From Ottelia alismoides (taxonomy: Eukaryota > Streptophyta > Magnoliopsida > Alismatales > Hydrocharitaceae): a stretch of 64,000 nucleotides of DNA. A program made the translations under genes and the position numbers. The stretch is taken from NCBI GenBank assembly GCA_037367405.1, contig JAZKJV010009625.1, forward strand, positions 372,001 to 436,000. The letters are read 5' to 3'. The notes below the pieces were generated by a model. It was not told where the DNA came from, ran no database searches, and worked only from the letters and a program-made list of their open reading frames with translations. Shown piece after piece: positions 1 to 10,049 of the stretch; the stretch's first letter is position 1; every line of letters begins with the position of its first letter.

Positions 1-60
1 GGCGTTGCTAGGCTTAGAGGGCATGGTGGCATCGTCGATGATCTTTGTGGGATTCCATAG

Positions 61-110
61 GGTATGCGTGGGGGGAGAGAGAGAGAGAGAGAAAGAAGAG
101 GGTGGCTGGT
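61..110. repeat. GA-rich microsatellite
   Basis: A run of GA dinucleotides (about eight units, from roughly 74 to 92) lies in a purine-rich tract at the left edge of the window. Simple sequence only; no function is inferred. Confidence 0.7.
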
Positions 111-144
111 AGGGCAGAGCATGAGGTAGAAAACACTGATTTAG

Positions 145-480
145 GACCGTCGCTCTAATACTATGAGGAGAAAAACGAATGAATTATTTATTCATGATGC
201 CCTAGGGTTCTCTTATATAAGAGGAGAAACCTATTTGGCAATGTAATGGCCAGGACCCTACACCCAGTCCATTAACATGGATTACTGGTCTAGACAACCT
301 GTTTGGCTTGCTTTGTAACATTTCAGGCCCTATACCCGGTCCGCTATCGGAGATTACTTACCCAGAGGACTTGTGCTCAACTGGAGCCATTGATCACAGC
401 CCAAAAAACAAGCACAAGTTATCTAGTAGTAGCCCTCATTACTTATTAGCTCCTACCATACTTTGATATAACTAGATGTG
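145..480 (-). mobile_element. Decayed LTR edge of a Copia-type element
   Basis: The stretch GCTCTAATACTATG at about 153-166 is a degenerate form of the tRNA-iMet primer-binding site complement (GCTCTGATACCATG) that is clear in the two Copia elements downstream. What follows (TTATTTATTC, CCTAGG, CTCTTATATAAGAGGAGA) resembles the start of their LTRs, including the CTCTTATATA core. This suggests a minus-strand element whose body lies to the left of the window. The outer LTR end was not found, so the right boundary is a guess. Confidence 0.35.
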
Positions 481-552
481 GTATTATACTTGGGATGCTA
501 CAATCATCGTCAGTTATATTCACAACGTCTTCATTCTGCAATGGCTCATGAC

Positions 553-1069
553 CATGGTTTCAGATTTCGCAAAATATCGGTGAAATGTCGTCGAAATTTC
601 GGTTTCGACAAGAAACAGAAATTTCGAGCGAAATGCCAGTTGCTCGTCCTTTCCGAAGGGGAGGAAAGAGGAAGCTTGGAACAAAAGAAAGCATGCCATT
701 TGCACTTTCTCGGTGATCCTTGTTATACCCTACGGTCGAGGTTTCAAAGGGCTAGCGGAATCTCTTTCTAGTTAAGCTAGGGATCCTAGTCCTCTTTTAC
801 TCGAAGGGCAACGAGGAACTGATGAGAATGCACTATCCAGACTTGAATGCATATTAGCCCTAGGCTGAGCTCTTTCTGAACTTGTCGTCTCCTTTAGCGT
901 CTTCCTTTCGCACTCTTCGTCGCACTTCTCAGCTGCTTCATTGTGGACATTCCGTTACAAATGTTGCTCGATTTGGGTGAAATATGACCGAAATTTCGAC
1001 GAAATTTCAATCAAATTTCGTTTCGATAATGTATCAATATGATATCCAAAATCGAAATTTAAAACCTTG
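553..1069. mobile_element. hAT-type MITE with GAAATTTC subterminal arrays
   Basis: This 517-bp element is flanked by perfect 8-bp target duplications CTCATGAC (545-552 and 1070-1077), the hAT hallmark. The ends are inverted: CATGGTTTCAGATTTCG on the left and, read from the other strand, CAAGGTTTTAAATTTCG on the right (14 of 17 match). Both subterminal zones (about 565-640 and 975-1060) repeat palindromic words such as GAAATTTC and CGAAATTTCG in both orientations. The middle has no recognisable transposase. Its termini match those at 3160, 7824 and 20656, but its internal words do not. Confidence 0.85.
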
Positions 1070-1077
1070 CTCATGAC

Positions 1078-1420
1078 ATGACCTACTCCCAGTAAAAGTG
1101 GTCGCTTCACCTCTTGGGTAGCTCTTTCCTTCTACCTCTATGGTAGGAGCGGTTCCACCTCTTGAATAGCCATTTTCACTACTAGAGGGAATCTATTTTG
1201 ATACCATCTTTAATAAACTAGGCCTTGAACCCGATCCATAATCGAGATCACTGACCTAGAAAAAGTACATAAATTATAGAAAATTAAACAATATCTCAAC
1301 AAATTTCAAATAAAAATACAAAAATACATGTTCGTACCCCTTCCGAAGTAGAATCTCATAAAAACATGTTATTCTTTAATTATTCTTCAATTTAATATTT
1401 ATAATAAAAGGGTTGGGAAA
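1078..1420. other. Unclassified spacer
   Basis: AT-rich sequence with two short similar stretches about GGTTCCACCTCTTG and GTCGCTTCACCTCTTG. It holds no convincing reading frame, terminal repeats or RNA gene. Confidence 0.5.
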
Positions 1421-3159
1421 GAGGATGGTTTACAAGATCATTAGAATTAAATGGTGGAATCTTCAAGTGAAGCAATCAAGCTTCGATGAAAAGCTTTTAG
1501 AAGACTTATCTTGAGATTGTAACGGAAATGCAAACAAGATGTGGAAGGCAGTAGCATCTTATATTCGAAGAATAGTCAAAGAAATGATAGGTGAGTCTAA
1601 GGAAGGAGTTTTAAGTCAAAAGGAGGCTTGGTCGTAGAGTGAAGGGATGCAAGAGAAGCTTAAAATTAAAAAAACTTGCTTTGAAGCTATGTATAAGGAT
1701 AGAACAGAGGAAACGATCACAAACTACAAAATAGCAAAGAATGAAGTAAATAAGGCTGTAAGTGAAGACAAGTCAAAAGCTTATAAAGTTTTGTACAAAA
1801 AACTTGACTCGAAGGAGGGCGAGAAGGATATATTCAGATTGGCCAAAGCAAGAAAAAGAAAAATCAAAGATCTTTCTCAAGGGAGATACATCAAGTATGA
1901 GGAAGGACATGTGCTTGTTACTCAAAAGGATATAGAGACTCTAGATGGAAGTAGTATTTTCAAAAGTTTTTCATTGGGGAAGGGAACAAAGATATTACTT
2001 GGGGAGATCTTGTTGATATTGAATGTTAAATGAATCGTGCAAGCTATAGACGAATACAAAGGAAGGAAGTAGAGGCGGCTTTGAAAGTTATGAGACTAAG
2101 GAAAAGTGTAGGACCTGGTGACATTCCTATAGAAGTATGGAGAGTTTTAGGTGAGCGTGGTTTAGGATTAAAAAATTTATTTAATGTTATTTGACGAAGC
2201 AAGAAAATGCCTAAAGATTGGAAAAGCATCATGGTGCCTCTTTATAAGAACAAAGGAGACATTCAAAATTGTTCAAATTACAAAGGTTTCCAGCTGATGA
2301 GTCACAATATGAAAATTTAGGAGCGTGTGATCGAAAGAAGGTTGAGGCAGGTTTCTAAAGTAAAAGAAAACCAATTCGGGATCATATCAGGTTGCTCAAC
2401 TATTGAAGCCATCCACTTGCTGAGGAGAACGATGGAGATTTATAGAGCTAAAAGGAAGAACCTCCATATGATTTTTATTGATTTAGAAAAGGCCTATGAT
2501 TCTGTCCCATGGGAGATATTGTGAAAGGATATGTATGATAGGGCTTCATCTTATGTAAGGATCTAGTCTGGGAAGAATGATTATTTGACATCACCATTAG
2601 TCTGCATCAAGGTTCAGCTTTGAGTCCATTCCTTTAAATTTTGATTATGGGTGAATGGACAAGTCACATTCAAGATGAGATTACCTAGATGTATCTTATT
2701 CGATGATGATATTGTGTGATTGATGAGATTAGGGAAGGAGTAAACGAGAAGCTTGATGTCTGGAGACATGCATTGGAGACTTAAGCATTTCGTATAAGTA
2801 GGGTAAAGGCTGAATATGTGGTATATACTTTAGATGGAAGCAATGGTGAAGGAATCGACATGAAGGTGGTGACAATAACACTCAGAAGAGAGATTCTTTT
2901 AGATACTTGGGATCTACTTTACAACATGATGGGAAATTTGATGGAGATATTACTATTAAAATAAATGCAGTTTGGCTAGTGGAGAGTATCCTCTATTGCT
3001 CTGTGATAAGAAAAATCCTTTGAAAATCAAAGGATTGTTTTGCAAAACAACTAAGAGACATGTTATACTCTACGGATCTGAATGTTGGCATGTGAACCAT
3101 TGACATGTGCAGAGAATGGCAATAGCAAAAATGAAAATGCTAAGCCGGATGTGTGGATA
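1420..3159 (+). pseudogene. RTE-type LINE polyprotein, decayed (5' part)
   Basis: This is the reverse-transcriptase gene of a plant RTE-clade LINE, recognised from the linker and RT segments. An open piece at 1647-2033 contains EGEKDIFRLAKARKRK, the linker between endonuclease and RT. A piece at 2327-2524 contains [16 protein letters not shown] and [13 protein letters not shown] (RT motif A). Further homology (GLHQG-like, FADD-like and RYLGS-like stretches) runs to 3159 but is broken by many stops and frameshifts. The endonuclease domain is absent, so the copy is 5'-truncated. A hAT element interrupts it at 3160 and homology resumes at 3845. Compare the better-preserved copy at 33260-34515. 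Confidence 0.8.
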
Positions 3160-3844
3160 CACTGTTGTAAAAGCTGGTCGACTAGGTCGGCTAGTCGATC
3201 CGACTAGTCGAGTCGGGGGGTAGCCGACTCAACTAGGCATGCTCGGTCAAATCGACTAATCGGACCGACTTTTACACAACAAAAACAACAAAGCATTTTC
3301 CCACAATTAAGTAGGGTCAGCTACATGGATTCTTCGCCTCCACTCAGATCTATCTTGAGTCAATCTCGAACTTATAACCAAAAAACTAAGATCCCTTCAT
3401 ATAGTATCTTTCCAAGACTTCTTGGGTCGTCCTCGCCCTCTCTTAGCCGGCTCAACATCCCAACACTCGCATATCCTAACTGGTGCATCAGCTGATCTTC
3501 TTTGCAAATGATCAAACTATCTTAAGCGGTTTTTAAGTAAACTTTTACTTAGAGATTTTTTTATTCTTTTTATTTTTTTTCCTTTTTTAATTAAACTTAT
3601 TCTAATATGCTCAATGTTATATTTATGTCAATTAATATTTCATTAATATAAAAAATGTACAAATCTATGTAAATATATATATATATATATGAATATATGT
3701 ATAAAAATGATTTATATATTTAAAATAACTAAATTTTCAAAATCGGCTAATGACCGACTAAATCCAATTAGTCGTCCGACTGCCGATTAATCCTTATCAG
3801 TGACTCTGCCGACAGAGTACCGACTACCGATTTATGCAACCTTG
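3160..3844. mobile_element. hAT element with CGACTAGTCGG subterminal arrays, nested in a LINE
   Basis: A 685-bp insertion splits the RTE LINE. Target duplications are TGTGGATA (3152-3159) and TGTGGACA (3845-3852), 7 of 8 matching. The left end is CACTGTTGTAAAAGCTGG; the right end read in reverse is CAAGGTTGCATAAATCGG (11 of 18). Arrays of GACTAGTCG, GTCGGCTAGTCG and CCGACTAATC fill both ends (3175-3270 and 3740-3830). There is no transposase. An RTE LINE fragment sits inside it at 3276-3540. Confidence 0.75.
3276..3540 (-). mobile_element. 5'-truncated RTE LINE, 3' end only
   Basis: This 265-bp minus-strand fragment of the same RTE family covers the last codons and the 3' tail. Read on the plus strand it starts in an ACAACAAAAACAAC tract, the complement of the TTG-rich tail, followed by CCCACAATTAAGTAGGGTC. 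It is flanked by ACTTTTAC at 3268-3275 and 3541-3548. The 3' terminus matches the copy at 33260 closely, which fixes the family's tail as TTG-type rather than poly(A). It lies inside the hAT element, so it is younger than that element. Confidence 0.8.
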
Positions 3845-4188
3845 TGTGGACACGCATGTAAACATCGGATTCGGAATGATGCAAACAGAAGAAAAGTTGG
3901 TGTAGCTCCAATCGGTGATAAGATACGAGAAAATCGCTTAAGGTGGGTTGGCCATTTGCAAAGTAGGTCGGTTGACGCACCAGTTAGGAGATGCAAGTTT
4001 TGGGATGTTGAGTCAGCTAAGAGGGGGCGAGAAAGGCCCAAGAAGTGTTGGAATGAGACTATACGAAGGGATCTTAATTTTTTGGATCTTAGTCCGAGAT
4101 TGACCCAATATAGATCTGAATGGAGGCAAATAATCCATGTAGTCAACCCTACTTAATGTAGGAAATGGCTTTGGTGTTGTTGTGTAGA
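3845..4188 (+). pseudogene. RTE-type LINE polyprotein, decayed (3' part)
   Basis: Homology resumes after the hAT insertion and runs to the end of the LINE protein. The open part contains HRIRNDANRRKVGVAPI, RENRLRWVGHLQ, RGRERPKKCWNETIRRDL and ends HVVNPT at 4156. This is the C-terminal region of plant RTE proteins that follows the RT. A short tail with CCCTACTTAATG and TTGTTGTG follows to about 4188. The copy is defective. Confidence 0.8.
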
Positions 4189-4194
4189 GATATC

Positions 4195-4500
4195 AAATTG
4201 ATAAGTCGTACTATGAAAATATGGAACATGTGATCGGACGAAGGTAGAGGCAAGTTTCCAAGGTAACTGAAAACCAATTCGGATTCAATGCCAGGTCGCT
4301 TAACCATTCAAGCTATCTACTTGTTGAGGAGAACAATAGAGATTTATAGAGCTAAAGAAAAAACCTCCATATGATTTTTATAGATTTGAAGAAGGCTTAT
4401 GATTCAGTTCCAAGGGAGATTTTGTAGAGAGTTTTGGAGAAGAAACAAGCACATGTCCTATACCTTAACCTTATAAAGGATATATATGATCTTTATTGTT
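4195..4500 (+). pseudogene. Second RTE LINE fragment, RT motif region
   Basis: Immediately after the first LINE's tail, a separate partial copy begins. It encodes ENQFGFN-like, EKTSIFIDL-type and [14 protein letters not shown] sequence (RT motif A region, about 4365-4430) with several stops and frameshifts. It ends around 4500 after a stretch resembling LNLIKDIYD. It is a fragment without either true end. Confidence 0.65.
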
Positions 4501-5308
4501 ACCAGCACCATAACAGCCAAAGCTCCATCACCGCCATTATTTCCGCTCGAATCCTCAACTCATCCACCAACATCACAGCTCCGACCAGAAACCCCATCGC
4601 TAATCCCACCACCGTCTCTCGAGACCCCAGGTAGCCAAGCACCATCAGCATTGCCTTCTCCAGTCGAGAACCCCCCTACCCTCCCTCCTTCCCTCTATGA
4701 TCTCCATATACCTCGCTCGTTCAATCGAATGCTTTGAACACCATCACATATTGCACATCACCATCGGGTATGCTCAACTCAAAAGAGCCATTTGAAGGAC
4801 CTTGAGATGTTGTAGTTGTTCTAGCTTGGTTACACCTCTTGTATGAGATGGTGATATTTGTACCCTTCCACCACATATCTTTTGCTTTAGTTGATCATGG
4901 ATGCTTGAGGAGGGATTCATGCATAAAATAAAGGATTCCTGTAAAGATTGTCTATTTAAAGTATTAGCTTCCAGACGAATTGCCTTGAAACTCACGGCCA
5001 AAAAGAGTTTTTGGTCAACTACAAGGAGGTATGGGTTAGATGTAAGCAAACGAGGGAGGATGTGTAAGAAATCAAAAGGCCGGATAAAATTAAAGACTAG
5101 AGGGGCTGACCGAAGTGGAATAGCTTCATTAGAGTATCAATTTGAGGAAGACAAAAAACCATGATTGATTTGAAGCAAAGGGCAAGACGGATTTAGCTTC
5201 ATAAGGGAGATTGATCGGAAGCAAAGGGCATTGCAGAGAGTGAACTAATGTTTGAGAGGTTGCATCGTTCTCTAATCTTTCTACTCCTAAAAAGGAGATG
5301 TTGCTACT
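4500..5308. other. Unclassified stretch, proline-rich frame at its left
   Basis: A proline- and serine-rich frame (4486-4737) and a basic frame (4901-5164) are open but match no family I recognise, and they have no splice or promoter context. The proline-rich part could be an integrase-RT linker from an old Copia copy, but nothing adjacent supports that. Confidence 0.35.
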
Positions 5309-5454
5309 TATTGGGAAAAATAATAGATGTGTTTATTCCTGGGAACCCTAGGCTCTCTTATATAGAGGAGAGACATGTGGGTAAATTACATAAAATAAAC
5401 ATAAAGAAATAAAATAAAAAAAAAGGTATATAGAAACATAGAAATATCTCTACA
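5309..5454 (-). repeat. 3' LTR of Copia element 1
   Basis: A 146-bp LTR. Its outer terminus is TATTGGG where the partner has TGTTGGA, and its inner end is ATATCTCTACA. It contains the CCTAGGCTCTCTTATATAGAGG core also seen at 9805 and 16749. It is very similar to 9772-9917, with scattered substitutions that point to an old insertion. Confidence 0.85.
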
Positions 5455-5505
5455 CTCCCCCTCAAGATGGAGCATAGATGTCAATCATGCTCAGCTTGGA
5501 CGGAC
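5455..5505 (-). promoter_or_regulatory. Polypurine tract with adjoining stem-loop
   Basis: Read on the minus strand, CCAAGCTGAGCAT, a short loop, ATGCTCCATCTTG and then AGGGGGAG abut the 3' LTR. The arms pair imperfectly. Polypurine tracts prime plus-strand DNA synthesis in LTR elements. The same arrangement occurs at 12043-12090 and 41524-41562. Confidence 0.6.
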
Positions 5506-5708
5506 ACTTCTGAAACGGCCCCCTGAGCAATGTCTTGGTAAAGATATATATTGTTTGCTCTCCTGAACTAACATGAGAGGTAGAAATCAAACCTTTTTGA
5601 ATCATATCTCTAGAGTCGTCTACCTCAAGGCAGCATGATTATCACATGGTAACTGCATGAGTAGAGAAACATCTATATGCAAATATGTTAAAATTACCCG
5701 AACCCACA

Positions 5709-8700
5709 TCATTTCTGTACTAGCGTGCGCCATAGCCCTATACTCAGATTCGGCAATTGAATAGCCACAATTATTTGTTTCTTACTCTTCCAAAAAAATA
5801 AGAGAACTACCAGCAAACACTGCAAAGCCCGAAGTAGACTTCCTATTTTTAGGACACTCGACATAGTCAGCATCAGCACACGCAGATACAGAGAGTTGCT
5901 CCCTTCCTGAAAAATAGTCCTGCACCCAGAGAAGATTTTAGATATCTCAATATCATGTATATAACATCCATATGTACTTGTCGAGACTGCTCCATGAACT
6001 GACTCACTCGACTCACTGCAAAAGAGATATTCAGTCTGGTAATAGTAACATAAATGAGCTTTACCACCATTCCATATATCTCCTCTTATCAATCTCATAT
6101 ATATCATCGTCGTATAACTTCATGCTAGGGTCCATAGGAGTAGTAGAGGGTCGACACACAATCATACATGGCCAACAAGTATATCTGTAACATATTTTCT
6201 TTAGATCATCACAAGACCATGGGCATTCCTAGCAAATTCCAACCCTAAGAAATACCTTAGAGTGCCCAGATCATTAGTAACAAACTTACGGCCTAGAAAC
6301 TCTTTTATCGTCTTTATCCCATGCATATCATCTCCGTAACAAGAATATCATCAACATATACCATGATGACAACAGTACCTCTAGGTGTCCTCTGCACAAA
6401 GAGTGAATGGTCTGTATTTGACCTCTTGAACCCTTGCTTCCCAATCAGATCTGAGAGCTTCTGGAACCACGCCCTTGGACTTTGCTTAAGGCCATATATC
6501 ACCTTATGGAGTCTACAAACCTGATGGCACTCCTCCTCAGCAGCAAACCCCAGAGACTGCTGCATGTAAACTTCCTCCTATAGATTTCCATACAAAAATG
6601 ATTTTTAAGATCCAACTGAAACAAAGGCCAATCACGTACTCTGCTACCGAAAGTAGAACATGCAGTGTAGAGTGACGAGTCACTAAAGAAAAAGTGTCCA
6701 AGTAATCCACGCCACAAGTCTGAATAAAGCCTCGTACCACTAATCTTATCTTGTAGCGATCAAGAATGCTATATGCATGATGTTTAACAGTAAACACCCA
6801 TTTGCAACTGACAACAGACGTCCCAGGAGGAGCAGACATCAAAACTCCATGTACGACGTGACTACAACCCAACCATTTCTTTCTCCATATCCAAGTGCCA
6901 GCAACTATTCTTTAATGCCTCCTGATAAGTTCGTGGAATTTCCACACGGATAGAGCCACTGCAAATCTCAGAAATTCCCCAGTTAGACGATGAAAGGAGG
7001 TCTGAGAAGCAAAAGGGTGGGAAGCACAAGACCGATTCTACTTCCGAACTGCAATAGGTATATCCAGGTCATTGGGAACCTCTTGTATCTGTGGGCTATT
7101 CTCCAGCAATGATTCCTGCATAGATATATCTCCAGACCCATCGTTAAAAATCATGTTATCGAAACAAATATGGGGTATACTGGATGATTGGCGACGACCA
7201 TGAGCAGAAGCAGTCCAATGAGTACAGAATTTAGGTAATGGTGGAATAATAGACACAAGCAACTGAGTAGTAGAAGGGGGTGGAGGAGGTGGTGGTGGAG
7301 GAGGTGGAACCACAGGAACAGGAGGAGGAGGTGAGTGGCTCGTAGGAGGGGGTGGCATGTAAACCTCATCATCTGAGTCTGATGAAGCCAACCTGTCACC
7401 TGTAGGAGAGAAAAACATCACAGACTCTAAAAATGTGACATCAACACTGATATAGTACTTTCTGCGCAAAGGATCATAACATTGATATCCCTTCTGGGGT
7501 CCTTGAGTACCTAACAAACACACATTTGACAGTTCTGGGAGAGAGCTTATCAAGGCTTGGAATCAACTGGTGAGCAAAAGCAACAATGTCGAACACACGA
7601 GGAGTGAGTGAGAATAACTCCTTCTCAGGGAAAGCTATAGAGAAAGGAATTTTCTCACCCAAGACAGACAAAGGAATGCGATTCACCAAATAGTATACTG
7701 TAAGAACTGCATCACCTCAAAACGAACGTGGGGCACGACTCTGAATGAGAAGAGTTTGAGTGACATCGAGTAAATGACGATGCTTTCTCTCAGCAACACC
7801 ATTCTATTGAGAAGTGTAAGAACCAGTATTCACGAAAGCGGCATGTGCGACCGCATATGCGTATATGGTGCCCTCAACGCACCGCTTTCCTGAAGCCCCC
7901 CATTATGTGCCATGTGCGCTTATGCGGGCCGCATATACGGGTTGTGCGGTCGCATATGCGGTCTGTGCGACCGCATACACATTTTTTATTTATTTTTATT
8001 TTTAAATTTGTGTCACATTTTTATTGTGTTATTTGTGCCACGTTTTTCCTTACTTTTGCATGTATGCCAACCAAGCAATCCATGACCATTTAAATCCATC
8101 ATCAAAGTAGTTGTACTGCGAGATTGGACATTGAAATAAACACGCAAGGAAGAAAAGGAATAATATACTAATAATTTAACAAACGAATTTAGTCAACTAA
8201 TAGTTATTATGAATGCAATATATGTAAAGTTAGGTACTTTTGATGGAGGATCGGTTATAAATATAACGACAGACAAATGACATTATATTCAACAATAGAG
8301 GCATTTTATGCGCTAACTTTTCTATTTTGTTGATTGTTGTCAAATATTTTGTGTGCTAACCGTTCTACTGAAGTATTGATATTTGATTGATAGAGATTGT
8401 TCTGAACTCTATATGAAAGTTATTTTTCTTAGATCTTCTGTTGGACCACAATTATACAAAAATTTAATTCTGTTGTAGTCACTTTTGTATATATTTATTT
8501 ATTTATGAATAAAAAATTAGGAAACCACGTAGAACCGCATATACCCCGCATGTTCCCTGTATACCGCTTAAGCGCTATTCAGTGACATGTCCGAATGCAT
8601 ACGCATACCGATTTCCTGAACCTTGGTAAGCACAACATGTTTGATGAATAATACCGCGAGTTGAAAGAAAATGGGATAGAGCACGAGTGCGAAATTCCAA

Positions 8701-9664
8701 AGCATTATCAATTGCACAAATTTCATAGAGGTAGAGAAAACATTCTGGACTTCATTATACATCCCCTGCTTCGGACTTATTTTTTAAAAGAAATACCCAC
8801 AACAAACGAGAAAAAATCAACCACAACCACAAGATAAAGCATGTCCCTGGTGATCCGGAACACGACTCAGACCCTAAATGTCAACATGAAATAACTAAAA
8901 AGGGAGCTACTGATCCAACTCAGACAACTAGGAAAAGCAGTATGATGATGCTTTCCCAACTGACATGCCTTGCACTGGAAGGAAGAACTTGGAGAAATCT
9001 GCGAAAACATGTGACACATCTTCTGAAGAGGTAGATGGCCAAACCGAAGGTGCCAAGTGAATGGAGAGACTGGTCCAGATGAATGAAAGGATACTCCAGC
9101 ACAGGGCGTCCGAACCAGACGATAAAGGGCACCCTGCTCACGGCTACAGCCAATTACTCTGCCCGTAAGAATGTCCTGAAAAACAAGAGATGATGGATCA
9201 AAAATAGCTCGGCAGTGCAAATCCTTTGTAATCTGACTAACAGATAGAAAATTCATAGAGAAATCAGGAGCATGTAGCACATTCTGCAAACGCATCAAGG
9301 GCATCAAAGTGATCTCCCCATGTCATGTGATTGGGGAATGAGTCCCATAGGCTATCACAATTGTTCTCCTTGGGGGAACATGTCAATAGGATGCAAGTTG
9401 ATGTCTGTCTCCACATAAACGATGTGTCGCCCCGGAGTCCATAATCCACTCTGTAATCTGATATCCATGATAAGATGTAAAAGTATAAGTACTACCAGAG
9501 GTGCTAGAAGTAGCAGAGGTACTGGCAGAAGCAGAAGCTGCCACATCTGAACGGCCTCCTGGAGATGGTGAAGCGGAAGGAGGCATAATATCCCCCAGAC
9601 AAGCAACAATATCATCAAACCGTTGATCTGCGGTAGGGACTAATGGGGACTCAATCTGTTCCAC
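5709..9664 (-). pseudogene. Copia pol polyprotein, broken
   Basis: Domains in minus-strand order: protease with MDSGATH (near 9440); pre-integrase (9307-8867, LHAPDFSMNFLS and CKACQLGKHHHTAFPS); integrase core, cut by a hAT insertion at 7824-8625; integrase tail (PFSIAFPEKELFSLTPRVF near 7650) followed by a long polyproline linker (about 7260-7340); RT (CKWVFTVKHHA near 6800; YVDD at 6347-6358); and RNase H fragments to 5709. Several stops and frameshifts interrupt it, so no functional polyprotein can be made. The sister copy at 12050-16275 shows the missing gag. Confidence 0.85.
7824..8625. mobile_element. hAT element with GACCGCATATGCG arrays inside Copia integrase
   Basis: An 802-bp insertion in the integrase region of Copia 1. 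Target duplications are GTAAGAAC (7816-7823) and GTAAGCAC (8626-8633), 7 of 8. Ends: CAGTATTCACGAAAGCGG and, reversed, CAAGGTTCAGGAAATCGG (13 of 18). Subterminal words are GACCGCATATGCG, GCGGGCCGCATATACGG and similar, dense at 7850-7980 and 8525-8600. The AT-rich centre has no transposase. Alignment with the uninterrupted sister element near 14390 confirms the empty site. Confidence 0.85.
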
Positions 9665-9771
9665 TACACGAGGAGAGGGGCTTGCGACGCGTAACGATGG
9701 GGAGAGGGCAGAAGGTGGGTTTAGGGTTTTGGATACCCAAGCTCCGGTCTAGGACCGCCGCTCTGATACCA

Positions 9772-9917
9772 TGTTGGAAAAAATAATAGATGTATTTATT
9801 CCTAGGAACCCTAGGCTATCTTATATAGAGGAGAGACCTATGGGTAAATTACATAAGATAGACATAAACAAATAAAATAACATAAAAGGTACATAGAAAC
9901 ATAGAAATATCTCTACA
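9772..9917 (-). repeat. 5' LTR of Copia element 1
   Basis: A 146-bp LTR starting TGTTGGA on the plus strand and ending ATCTCTACA. It is bounded on the left by the tRNA-iMet primer site and on the right by the candidate target duplication CTCCT. The promoter of the element would lie here, reading leftwards. Confidence 0.85.
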
Positions 9918-10049
9918 CTCCTAGTGTAGAATTTCCATCTTATAGCCCTCTCATATGATATTTACCTCATTATGGTGAAGGTCTTTACTAATCTCCTATA
10001 GGAGTTCTAGATGCCATCATTGTACCCTCGAGACGGCTTCCATACCTGA

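Larger units (their letters stand above)
5309..9917 (-). mobile_element. Copia LTR retrotransposon 1, gag-deleted, with hAT insertion
   Basis: This minus-strand element of 4.6 kb (3.8 kb without its hAT insertion) has short LTRs of 146 bp (5309-5454 and 9772-9917) that end TG..CA. The primer-binding site, complementary to the 3' end of tRNA-iMet, lies directly inside the right LTR (about 9760-9771, TGGTATCAGAGC on the minus strand). The polypurine tract AGGGGGAG lies inside the left LTR. Flanking pentamers CTACT (5304-5308) and CTCCT (9918-9922) fit a 5-bp target duplication with one change. Protease, integrase, RT and RNase H order is that of Copia. Between the protease region and the primer site only about 100 bp remain, so gag is gone. 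Confidence 0.85.

Noticed and set aside
3800..4156. A start codon at 3800 and a 118-codon gene
   Set aside because: The first codons belong to the hAT end; real LINE homology begins only at 3845.
7260..7340. Polyproline protein as an independent gene
   Set aside because: It is the linker between integrase and RT in Copia 1; the sister element has the same tract near 13870-13900.
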